From contig JAKSPA010000082.1 of the NCBI GenBank assembly GCA_024405235.1, positions 1 to 7,185 of the forward strand: DNA of 7,185 nt. The letters are read 5' to 3'. This document shows positions 1 to 6,104 of the stretch, piece by piece. This DNA is from Lentisphaeria bacterium. Lineage in GTDB: Bacteria > Verrucomicrobiota > Lentisphaeria > Oligosphaerales > Oligosphaeraceae. Numbering within the stretch: position 1 is the stretch's first letter; each line of letters starts with the position of its first letter. Made by a program: the position numbers and the translations under genes. The notes under the pieces are model-generated. The model saw only the letters and a list, made by a program, of their open reading frames with translations. It did no database searches and was not told where the DNA came from.

Positions 1-1229
1 AGGAACTGAGCAAAGTGTTCTGCGAAGAACTCGCCAAGCAGGAATTGAACACCACGGACGAATACATAACGATTCCCGACGAAGTATTCGATTTCTACAA
101 AATGGTTCGTCCGTCACCGCTGATACGAGCCTATTTTCTTGAGCAGGCTTTGGGGACTCCCGCGCACATCTACTACAAATTCGAAGGCAACAACACATCC
201 GGAAGCCACAAGCTCAATTCGGCGATTCCGCAGGCCTACTATGCCAAGAAGCAGGGCCTCAAGGGCGTGACTACAGAGACAGGCGCGGGACAGTGGGGCA
301 CGGCGCTTTCGATGGCGTGCTCCTTCTTCCATCTTGACTGCAAGGTGTTCATGGTGAAATGCTCCTACGAACAGAAGCCGCATCGTCGCGAAGTGATGAG
401 GACCTACGGCGCCGCCGTGACGCCTTCGCCGTCTGACACAACCAGCGTCGGCCGTCGCATTCTGGCGGAGAATCCAGGCACCAATGGCAGTCTCGGCTGT
501 GCGATTTCCGAAGCGGTCGAGACCGCTTTGAATACGCCTGGATACCGCTATGTGCTTGGTTCCGTCCTGTCGTTGGTCATGCTTCATCAGAGCATAATCG
601 GTCTTGAGACGAAGGCCGCGTTGGAAAAATACGACATCGTTCCAGATGTCATTATTGGTTGCGCGGGAGGTGGTTCCAATCTTGGCGGAATGATTTCGCC
701 GTTCGTGGCGGACAGACTCAGAGGCAAATTGCCGAACTGCCGTTTCGTGGCAGTGGAACCCGTGAGCTGTCCTAGCCTGACGAGAGGCAAATTCGTCTAC
801 GACTACTGCGACACAGGCCATGTCTGTCCGCTGGCGAAGATGTATACGCTTGGCGCGTCCTACATGCCTGCGGCGATTCATGCGGGCGGTCTCAGATACC
901 ATGGAATGAACAACACTCTTTCGCAGCTGAAGGAAGACGGAATCATGGAAGCCATCGCCGTTCCACAGACGAAGGTTTTCGAGGCCGCGCGTACATTCGC
1001 GCGTTCGGAGGGCATACTTCCTGCGCCAGAAAGCGGCCATGCGATCTATGCCGCGGTTCAGGAGGCTATGCGCTGCAAGGCAGAGAACAAATCCGAAAAC
1101 ATCGTATTCAACCTCAGCGGAACAGGATACTTTGATATGATGTCGTATCAGAAGCTCAACGACGGAACGATGCAGGACTACTATCCGACTGACGCTGAAA
1201 TCAACGCGTCGCTTGCAAAACTTCCGTAA
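1..1229 (+). CDS. trpB: TrpB2-type tryptophan synthase beta chain, 5' end cut by the window edge
   Basis: PLP-dependent enzyme that makes L-tryptophan from indole and L-serine in the cytoplasm. The frame is open to the left edge (codons from position 3 read E-L-S-K-V-F), so the GTG at 15 is probably internal. TrpB2 proteins are about 450 residues, which suggests roughly 50 N-terminal residues lie outside. Counting from the GTG, the Schiff-base lysine is K66 in GSHKLNSA. It is followed by TETGAGQWG (about 87-95), the YEQKPHRR segment, the phosphate-binding glycine run GCAGGGSNLGG and a C-terminal NLSGTGYFDM. The N-terminal RPSPLIRAYFLEQALGTPA and IYYKFEG segments are those of the TrpB2 subfamily, which generally does not depend on TrpA as classical TrpB1 does. 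No trpA follows; the next gene is the convergent rnfE. The family is clear. Whether it is the main tryptophan synthase or an indole-salvage enzyme cannot be told here. Confidence 0.93.
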   Translation, partial: ELSKVFCEELAKQELNTTDEYITIPDEVFDFYKMVRPSPLIRAYFLEQALGTPAHIYYKFEGNNTSGSHKLNSAIPQAYYAKKQGLKGVTTETGAGQWGTALSMACSFFHLDCKVFMVKCSYEQKPHRREVMRTYGAAVTPSPSDTTSVGRRILAENPGTNGSLGCAISEAVETALNTPGYRYVLGSVLSLVMLHQSIIGLETKAALEKYDIVPDVIIGCAGGGSNLGGMISPFVADRLRGKLPNCRFVAVEPVSCPSLTRGKFVYDYCDTGHVCPLAKMYTLGASYMPAAIHAGGLRYHGMNNTLSQLKEDGIMEAIAVPQTKVFEAARTFARSEGILPAPESGHAIYAAVQEAMRCKAENKSENIVFNLSGTGYFDMMSYQKLNDGTMQDYYPTDAEINASLAKLP

Positions 1230-1252
1230 AAAAGCCCCAGATGAATCAAATG

Positions 1253-1291
1253 AAAAAAGGTGCGGAAAGCGAATCGTCTTCCGCACCTTTT
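1253..1291. terminator. Bidirectional rho-independent terminator between trpB and rnfE
   Basis: Perfect 13-base inverted repeat: AAAAGGTGCGGAA (1255-1267) pairs with TTCCGCACCTTTT (1279-1291), with an 11-base loop that can itself form a few more pairs. The A-run on the left (1253-1258) gives a six-T tract on the - strand, and the + strand has a four-T tract. It lies 23 bases after the trpB stop and 25 bases after the rnfE stop, so it can serve both convergent units. The U-tract is stronger for the rnf direction. Confidence 0.85.
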
Positions 1292-1316
1292 GGTAAAATA
1301 GGTTTCTGTTTGGAAA

Positions 1317-1985
1317 TTATTTGTCCAGATGGCAGATATGGCAGGTCGCGCAGTTGAGTTCGGCAGGCGGATCGTAGCGTCTGCCTGCCTTCTTTGCCTC
1401 CCGTATTTTGATCGCGTTCATGACGGCGAGGAAGACGCCTAGCACCATGAATGCGCCTGGAGCGAAGCGCAGAAGCGCGAAGCCCTGCCAATTCTGCACC
1501 ACCTGCAGTTCGAAGAGTGTTCCTGAGGCGATGAATTCGCGCACGGCGCCAAGCAATGTCAGGACGATTGTGAAGCCAAGGCCCATTCCGATGCCGTCAA
1601 GCAACGACAGGAATGGATTGTGTTTTGACGCGAAAGCCTCCGCGCGTCCGAGAACGATGCAGTTGACGGTGATTAGCGGAAGATAGATGCCGAGTGCCTT
1701 CACTAGCGATGCAGGAGCGTATGCGTCCATTAGGAACTGCACGATTGTGACGAACGTCGCGATGATGACGATGAAGCACGGAATGCGCACTTTGTCCGGA
1801 ATGATCTTCTTGAAGAGCGAGACGACCACGTTGCTTCCTGCAAGCACGCATGTTGTCGCCAGTCCCATGAAGATGGCGATCTTGGCGCTAGACGAAGTGG
1901 CAAGGGTAGGGCACATGCCCAGCAGGAGAATCAGCACAGGATTTTCCTTCCAGAGCCCGTTGATGAATGTTTTGAATGCGTTCAT
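1317..1985 (-). CDS. rnfE: RnfE, membrane subunit of the Rnf ferredoxin:NAD+ oxidoreductase
   Basis: Integral membrane subunit, homologous to NqrD, of 222 residues. Like RnfA it has about six membrane helices. C25 (in LLGMCPTLA) and C109 (in YLPLITVNCIVLGRAEAF) are the conserved cysteine pair that, together with the RnfA pair, is known in this family to hold an intramembrane [2Fe-2S] cluster. The GLGFTIVLTLLGAVREF segment near residues 135-150 is also typical. The last membrane helix is followed by a basic stretch (KIREAKKAGRR), which by the positive-inside rule puts the tail in the cytoplasm. The tail ends unusually with NCATCHICHLDK. It is the last gene of the operon, starts 10 bases after the ancestral rnfG stop (1996-1998) and has no clear Shine-Dalgarno sequence. 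Its translation may therefore depend on ribosomes finishing rnfG, and the premature stop in rnfG may matter for it. Confidence 0.95.
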   Translation of the reverse strand: MNAFKTFINGLWKENPVLILLLGMCPTLATSSSAKIAIFMGLATTCVLAGSNVVVSLFKKIIPDKVRIPCFIVIIATFVTIVQFLMDAYAPASLVKALGIYLPLITVNCIVLGRAEAFASKHNPFLSLLDGIGMGLGFTIVLTLLGAVREFIASGTLFELQVVQNWQGFALLRFAPGAFMVLGVFLAVMNAIKIREAKKAGRRYDPPAELNCATCHICHLDK

Positions 1986-1995
1986 GGCTATGTCG

Positions 1996-2175
1996 TTAAT
2001 TCAAGGCGTTTGTCGTGAATGTTTCGCTCCAGACTTTGCAGATTCTGTTGACGGCGTTCAGAACGGCTGTCGATGACACGGTGGCGCCGCTGATCGGCTT
2101 GACCATTCCAGGCGCCTTCATGTCGTTGAAGGCAAAACCATTGGAGGGAATGGACTGTCCGATGTAGCAATCAAG
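1996..2175 (-). pseudogene. rnfG: rnfG 3' part beyond the in-frame stop, with the flavin-attachment motif
   Basis: These 59 codons follow the TAA of the truncated rnfG in the same frame, with no insertion or deletion, and end at TAA (1998-1996). The translation begins LDCYIGQSIPSNGF and contains KPISGATVSSTAVLNAVN. SGATVSS is the canonical RnfG/NqrC motif in which a threonine (residue 192 of the whole gene) is joined to FMN by the flavin transferase ApbE. No other lesion is seen, so the reading frame has been kept intact until very recently or is still translated. An independent start for this part is unlikely: the only nearby ATG codons lack a ribosome-binding site, and the piece alone has no membrane anchor. 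Confidence 0.85.
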
Positions 2176-2655
2176 TTATGCGTTGGGCGGGAGGGCGGAC
2201 GTCGCGCCTGTCTTGTCCGTCTTCTTCCTGAATACGCTCCAGAATGAGCGTGTCACGCTGCGTTCGCAGACTTTGCTTCCGATGCCAGGCGTCTCGGAAT
2301 TCTCCGAAACCAGAATGCCGCGAACGGTTCCGTCAAGATTGATTCCGACGAGAATTTTCAGCTCGCCGCCGAAGCCGCTTGGATCGGCGCCTTCCGCGCA
2401 GTATGCAAGCGGGAGGCCGTCTGCATCTTTGGCGACGAAGAAGACGACTTGCGTGCCGTCGTCTAGATTCTCTGTCTTGAATTCGTCCGTCGAAGCGGTT
2501 TCGCATGGAAGAAGCAGAGCCATCTTTTCATTGCGCTGACGGAGCTTCGCTTCCTTGCGTGGCTTTTCAGTTGAATATGAGACGTATGCCAGCGCCGCGC
2601 CTGCTATGGCGCAGATCAGAGTCAGGCTGAAGGTCAGTTTGAGGATTTCTTTCAT
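2176..2655 (-). CDS. rnfG: RnfG, truncated by an in-frame TAA (159 residues; flavin-site end lost)
   Basis: Electron-transport subunit homologous to NqrC: one N-terminal membrane anchor and an extracytoplasmic FMN-binding domain. Residues 5-27 form the membrane helix. The FMN-binding-domain core is visible as GFGGELKILVGINLDGTVRG (94-113) and SENSETPGIGSKV (117-129). The frame then stops at TAA (2178-2176) after SALPPNA. The same frame continues past this stop with the expected C-terminus (listed separately at 1996-2175), so the whole gene would be 219 codons, a normal RnfG size. The start at 2655 is well supported: GGGAGG lies 9 bases upstream and overlaps the rnfD stop codon. Without the C-terminal SGAT motif the product could not carry covalent FMN at the usual threonine. 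Either this is a real nonsense mutation or suppressed stop, or a base error in the assembly. Confidence 0.88.
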   Translation of the reverse strand: MKEILKLTFSLTLICAIAGAALAYVSYSTEKPRKEAKLRQRNEKMALLLPCETASTDEFKTENLDDGTQVVFFVAKDADGLPLAYCAEGADPSGFGGELKILVGINLDGTVRGILVSENSETPGIGSKVCERSVTRSFWSVFRKKTDKTGATSALPPNA

Positions 2656-2664
2656 GATGATTTG

Positions 2665-2670
2665 CCTCCC
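2665..2670 (-). promoter_or_regulatory. Ribosome-binding site of rnfG (GGGAGG)
   Basis: GGGAGG read on the - strand, 9 bases before the rnfG ATG. It begins on the last base of the rnfD TAG stop (2672-2670), so termination on rnfD delivers ribosomes next to it. It is the strongest Shine-Dalgarno sequence in the operon. Confidence 0.75.
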
Positions 2671-3872
2671 TATGCCTTTGGCATTGCAATGCCTTTCTTC
2701 TTGGGCATGCCAAATGGCTTGCCAGCGGTGAAGCGGTCGATGAGAGGCGTGAAGGCGTTCATGATCAGGATGGAGAATGAGACGCCTTCCGGATAGCTTC
2801 CCCAGAGGCGGATGCAGGCCGTGAGAATGCCGCAGCCGATGCCGAAAACGATTGCGCCAGTGCGCGAGAGGGGCGTGGTGACCATGTCTGTCGCCATGAA
2901 GAATGCGCCGAGAAGCACGCCGCCAGAGAGCAGATGGAAGACGGGATTGGCGTATGATTCAGGAGCCGCGATCCATGCGATTCCTGTGATGATGGTCATT
3001 GTCGCCAGATAGAAGACAGGAATCTGCCAGCGGACGATGTTGAGCATCACAAGCAGGACGCCGCCGATTAGCAGTGCCAGCCCGCAGGTTTCGCCGAGCG
3101 AGCCGCCTTTGCCGATGCCAAGGAACATCTGCCAGTAGTTGATGAACGGCTTCTGGTTGGCTGGTGTGCAGTCTTCCAGAAGCGTTGCGGCGGTTTTATT
3201 GGTACGCGCGAGTTTTGAGTATTTCAGCGGCGTGGCTGTGGTCGTCGGCATAAGGGCCGCATCCGCTGGATCATCGGACTGTGCAGGAGTGGCAGAAGTG
3301 GTTGCGACGATAGGCGCATCGTTTGCAAGACATTGTGGAACTCGCGGCATGGGCCACGTTGTCATTACGACAGGGAAGGCGAGCAGAAGCGCCACGCGTC
3401 CGACCAGCGCTGGATTGAAGGGATTGCAGCCGAGACCGCCGTATATCATCTTTCCGACGACGATTGCCATGAAGCATCCGATGACGCATATCCACCATGG
3501 AGTGCTTGACGGCAGATTCATGCCGAGCAGAAGGCCTGTGACGGCTGCCGAGCCGTCCTTCAGTTCATTTGACTTTCCCATGGCTTTCGCTGAAAGGTAT
3601 TCGAACGCGAGAGAGGCGACTGTGCAGATTGCGAGCACTCTAAGCGCACCGAGTCCGAAGAAGTAGATTCCGGCGAGACAGGCGGGAAGCAGTGCGATGA
3701 TGACCCATCGCATGATGCTTTCGACAGTGTCGTGCGTATGGAAATGCGGCGAAGAGGAGACTATGAGACCAGGCATGGACGGCTGTGTCTTTGCAGGCTC
3801 TGCCGTCGGCTTTGGTTGCTGCGTTGCTGGAGCCGTTTGTGCTTCCATTGTGTTTTTTGCGTCTTCAGACAT
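2670..3872 (-). CDS. rnfD: RnfD, membrane flavoprotein subunit of the Rnf complex
   Basis: Integral membrane subunit homologous to NqrB, thought to carry a covalent FMN and take part in ion translocation. It has 400 residues from the ATG at 3872. That start has AGGA 9 bases upstream and lies 14 bases after the rnfC stop. The frame stays open further upstream (to an ATG at 4067), but that would overlap the rnfC coding end by about 180 bases and give a low-quality peptide. Family marks include LIVSSSPHFHTHDTVESIM (36-54), LKDGSAAVTGLLLGMNLP (104-121), GGLGCNPFNPALVGRVALL (145-163), FMATDMVTTPLSRTGAIVFG (325-344) and SYPEGVSFSILIMNAFTPLIDR (359-380). The likely flavin-bearing threonine is T214 in TTATPL, a departure from SGATPL. 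Residues 1-35 are an Ala/Thr/Pro/Gln/Lys-rich extension before the usual N-terminus, presumably disordered in the cytoplasm. Confidence 0.95.
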   Translation of the reverse strand: MSEDAKNTMEAQTAPATQQPKPTAEPAKTQPSMPGLIVSSSPHFHTHDTVESIMRWVIIALLPACLAGIYFFGLGALRVLAICTVASLAFEYLSAKAMGKSNELKDGSAAVTGLLLGMNLPSSTPWWICVIGCFMAIVVGKMIYGGLGCNPFNPALVGRVALLLAFPVVMTTWPMPRVPQCLANDAPIVATTSATPAQSDDPADAALMPTTTATPLKYSKLARTNKTAATLLEDCTPANQKPFINYWQMFLGIGKGGSLGETCGLALLIGGVLLVMLNIVRWQIPVFYLATMTIITGIAWIAAPESYANPVFHLLSGGVLLGAFFMATDMVTTPLSRTGAIVFGIGCGILTACIRLWGSYPEGVSFSILIMNAFTPLIDRFTAGKPFGMPKKKGIAMPKA

Positions 3873-3881
3873 GATGTGAAA

Positions 3882-3885
3882 TCCT
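3882..3885 (-). promoter_or_regulatory. Ribosome-binding site of rnfD (AGGA), decides the start
   Basis: AGGA on the - strand, 9 bases before the ATG at 3872 and overlapping neither coding end. It supports this start over the in-frame ATGs further upstream inside rnfC and over the internal ATG at 3776, which has no such site. Confidence 0.55.
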
Positions 3886-3886
3886 G

Positions 3887-5293
3887 TTATTTGGCGTTCT
3901 TGCCATCTGCTGCCGCTTTTGCGGCATCCGCCGCTGCCTTCGCAGCATCCGCCGCCGCCTTCGCAGCGCGGAGCTTCGCTCCCACTTCCGCCTTTGCGCG
4001 GCGCATGTGCTGGACCAGAGGACGGCCAGCAGGGCAGGTGTATGCGCAGCAACCGCATTCGATGCAATCCATTACGTGCCAGTTCTGTGCATCGTCAAAG
4101 CGCTCGTTTTCAATCTGAACGGAAAGGATGCCTGGCATGAGCTGCATTGGACATACGTCATTGCAGCGTCCGCATCGCAGACAAGATTTGGATGTGTACT
4201 GATGGATTTCGTCAGGAGACATCAGAAGAATGCCAGAGGTGTTCTTCATGACGGGAATTTCCTGCGAATAGACAGCGAAGCCCATCATCGGGCCGCCTGA
4301 AATCAGTTTGCCGATCTGAGCGCCTTCCTTGAGACCGCCTGCGAGTTTGATTGCCTCCGCATAGCTTGTGCCAACGCGGAAACGCCAGTTGCCAGGCGCG
4401 ACAAGCGGAGTGCCCGTAACGGTCGTGACGCGTTCGTAGAGCGGCTTGCCTTTGATGACCGCCTCCGCGATTGCGAACGAACTGCCGATGTTCTGCACGA
4501 CGCAATGGACGTCGGCGGGAAGGCCGCCAGAGGGAACCTGCCGTTTTGTGATTGCGTAGATGAGCTGCTTTTCGGCTCCCTGCGGATAGCGGACATGCAA
4601 TGGCGCGATATGGATTTCGGGATTCGAATAGGATGCGGCCTCCTTGGTGAGCAGCGCGATTGCGTCAGGCTTGTTGTCTTCGATTCCGATGAAGACGTTC
4701 TTGACCTGAAGGAGATTCGCAACGATGGAAACGCCGTCGAGAATCATCTTGGGCGCTTCTAGCATGAGTCGGTGGTCGGCAGTGAGGCATGGTTCGCATT
4801 CGACGCCGTTGATGATGAGCGTATCGATCATCTTGCCTGGCGGCACGGAAAGCTTCACTGGCGTCGGAAATGATGCGCCGCCCATTCCGACGATGCCTGC
4901 CTCGGCAACGCGATTGCGGAGCGTCTGCGGATCAGAGTCGCGCCAATTGAGAATCGGCGGCAGCGGTTCTGCCTCCTTGTCTTCTCCGTCGGATTCGATG
5001 ACGACGCACGGCAATTGGTTGCCCATGGGACCGAGGCAGGTGCCCATGCTCTTGATTTTGCCAGAGGTCGGAGAATGGATGTTCGACGAGACGAAGCTTG
5101 CAGGTTCGCCGATGCGCTGCCCCTTGAGGACTTTGTCGCCGACGCTGACAAGCGCTTTGGCGGGGGCGCCGATATGCATCGAGAGCGGAACCGTGTAAAG
5201 CGGATATAGCGGCGGTTCGGCGATTGGCACGCCGCTGGATATTTTGGATTCGTTCGGATGGACGCCGCCGTAGAAATGGAAGAACTTTGACAT
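3887..5293 (-). CDS. rnfC: RnfC, NADH/FMN and Fe-S subunit of the Rnf complex
   Basis: Peripheral cytoplasmic subunit of 468 residues, related to NqrF/NuoF-type proteins, where NAD+ is reduced (or NADH oxidised). In order: an N-terminal barrel-sandwich region (about 30-100, with HIGAPAKALVSVGDKVLKGQ and NIHSPTSGKI); the FMN/NADH-binding region with GIVGMGGASFPTPVKL (133-148) and NGVECEPCLTADHRLM (162-177); an SLBB-like segment around 300-340 with GGPMMG; and two [4Fe-4S] motifs, C371/C374/C377/C381 (CLRCGRCNDVCP) and C410/C413/C416/C420 (CIECGCCAYTCP). The protein ends in an Ala/Lys/Asp tail of three AAKAAAD heptads (see the repeat entry). The ATG at 5293 lies 21 bases after the rnfB stop and has no clear Shine-Dalgarno sequence. 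It gives the standard N-terminus, FHFYGGVHP. All catalytic motifs are intact. Confidence 0.97.
   Translation of the reverse strand: MSKFFHFYGGVHPNESKISSGVPIAEPPLYPLYTVPLSMHIGAPAKALVSVGDKVLKGQRIGEPASFVSSNIHSPTSGKIKSMGTCLGPMGNQLPCVVIESDGEDKEAEPLPPILNWRDSDPQTLRNRVAEAGIVGMGGASFPTPVKLSVPPGKMIDTLIINGVECEPCLTADHRLMLEAPKMILDGVSIVANLLQVKNVFIGIEDNKPDAIALLTKEAASYSNPEIHIAPLHVRYPQGAEKQLIYAITKRQVPSGGLPADVHCVVQNIGSSFAIAEAVIKGKPLYERVTTVTGTPLVAPGNWRFRVGTSYAEAIKLAGGLKEGAQIGKLISGGPMMGFAVYSQEIPVMKNTSGILLMSPDEIHQYTSKSCLRCGRCNDVCPMQLMPGILSVQIENERFDDAQNWHVMDCIECGCCAYTCPAGRPLVQHMRRAKAEVGAKLRAAKAAADAAKAAADAAKAAADGKNAK
3905..3967 (-). repeat. Three 21-bp tandem repeats encoding AAKAAAD heptads at the RnfC C-terminus
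   Basis: Three back-to-back 21-base units, each encoding AAKAAAD, differing mainly at third codon positions (GCT/GCC, AAG/AAA, GCG/GCA). They are predicted to form a charged alanine-rich helix. Long Ala/Lys-rich C-terminal repeats are known in proteobacterial RnfC/RsxC; this is a much shorter version. The unit count may vary between strains. Confidence 0.85.
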
Positions 5294-5314
5294 TGCTTTT
5301 GCTGTAAGATGTTG

Positions 5315-6100
5315 TTAGTCAATCTGTTTTCGCAGGGCATGCGTCGGGCAGACGTTCGCTAGCGCTTCGCTCGGCGGATTCTCGTAGTTGACCTTCGCCA
5401 AGGAGGTGCCAGTGTCGATGTGCATGTTGTCAGGCGCTTCACGGACGCATTTGCCGCAGCCGATGCAGGCGGCCTTGCACGCCTTGAACTTGGCTGGACC
5501 CTTCATCGGATTCGAACAGAGGACATTCACTTCCGCGCTCTTCGGCACAAGGCGGATCAGTTTCTTCGGACAGACTTGGACGCATCTGCCGCAGCCACGG
5601 CAGAGTTCACGGTGTACGACAGCGATGTGGTGCTCGGTGATTTCAATCGCGCCAAATGGGCAGACGCGCGCGCAGGAGCCTAAGCCAAGGCAGCCGAACA
5701 CGCAGGTCTTTGCGCCACCGGCGACGATTGCCGCGTTTCGGCAGTCGTTGATGCCGTTGTATTGCGCCTGGCGGCTTGCGTTGATATCGTCGCCGTTGCA
5801 CATGACGACAGCGACAAGCGGTTCCTTTGCTTCTGCCGCCACGCCAAGCATGGCCACCATTTTCTCAAGATCCTCCGCCTTTTGTGCGGCGCACAGGCCA
5901 GGCTTGGCCGTTCCTTCTGCGAGGGCCTTCGCATAGCCGCTGCAGCCCGCGAAGCCGCAGCCGCCGCAATTCGCGCCAGGCAGTAGCGCCTTGAGATTCT
6001 CCTCCATTGGATCTGCTGCGGTGCCGAAAAGACGCGAGACGATTGCGATTGCGATTCCTGTCAGCAATCCGACAATGACAATGATAAGTAGTGTGCTCAT
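5315..6100 (-). CDS. rnfB: RnfB, ferredoxin-accepting Fe-S subunit of the Rnf complex, with one cluster site lost
   Basis: Membrane-anchored iron-sulfur subunit (261 residues) thought to be the entry point for electrons from reduced ferredoxin. Residues 3-24 form the N-terminal membrane helix. A four-cysteine domain follows (C45, C48, C53, C70, in PGANCGGCGFAGCSGYAKAL). The first ferredoxin-like pair is complete: C133/C137/C143/C147 (CVFGCLGLGSCARVCP) and C167/C170/C173/C177 (CRGCGRCVQVCP). A second, C-terminal pair is partial. C212/C215/C218 are present, but the fourth ligand position is A222 (REAP instead of CP). In the last motif only C251 remains, with N241, S244 and L247 where the first three cysteines would be. 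One [4Fe-4S] cluster thus seems retained and one lost. It starts 4 bases after the rnfA stop, with GGGGA inside the rnfA end as a possible ribosome-binding site, which suggests translational coupling. Confidence 0.96.
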   Translation of the reverse strand: MSTLLIIVIVGLLTGIAIAIVSRLFGTAADPMEENLKALLPGANCGGCGFAGCSGYAKALAEGTAKPGLCAAQKAEDLEKMVAMLGVAAEAKEPLVAVVMCNGDDINASRQAQYNGINDCRNAAIVAGGAKTCVFGCLGLGSCARVCPFGAIEITEHHIAVVHRELCRGCGRCVQVCPKKLIRLVPKSAEVNVLCSNPMKGPAKFKACKAACIGCGKCVREAPDNMHIDTGTSLAKVNYENPPSEALANVCPTHALRKQID

Positions 6101-6104
6101 GATA

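Noticed and set aside
114..1286. 390-codon open frame on the - strand opposite trpB
   Set aside because: It lies wholly antisense to a gene with clear TrpB2 motifs, its translation is rich in Arg, His and Cys without domain features, and it runs through the terminator hairpin. It is a codon-bias shadow.
1329..1352. c-type heme attachment on RnfE
   Set aside because: The CxxCH motifs are formally present, but the preceding positively charged stretch suggests a cytoplasmic tail, where cytochrome c maturation does not occur.
1988..2170. 60-codon - strand frame beginning MLHRTVHSLQ inside the rnfG 3' region
   Set aside because: It is in a different frame from rnfG, has no recognisable motif, and overlaps the rnfG continuation that carries the clear SGATVSS motif.
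1996..2175. rnfG disrupted by a frameshift
   Set aside because: Both parts are in the same frame (the stops at 2176 and 1996 are 180 bases apart), so the lesion is a nonsense codon, not an insertion or deletion.
1996..2178. Genetic code with TAA read as an amino acid
   Set aside because: TAA is the normal stop for several intact genes in this window, including trpB, rnfB, rnfC and rnfE.
3873..4067. N-terminal extension of rnfD back to an ATG at 4067
   Set aside because: It would overlap the end of rnfC and adds a low-complexity Gly/Ser/Cys peptide. The ATG at 3872 has its own ribosome-binding site just after the rnfC stop.
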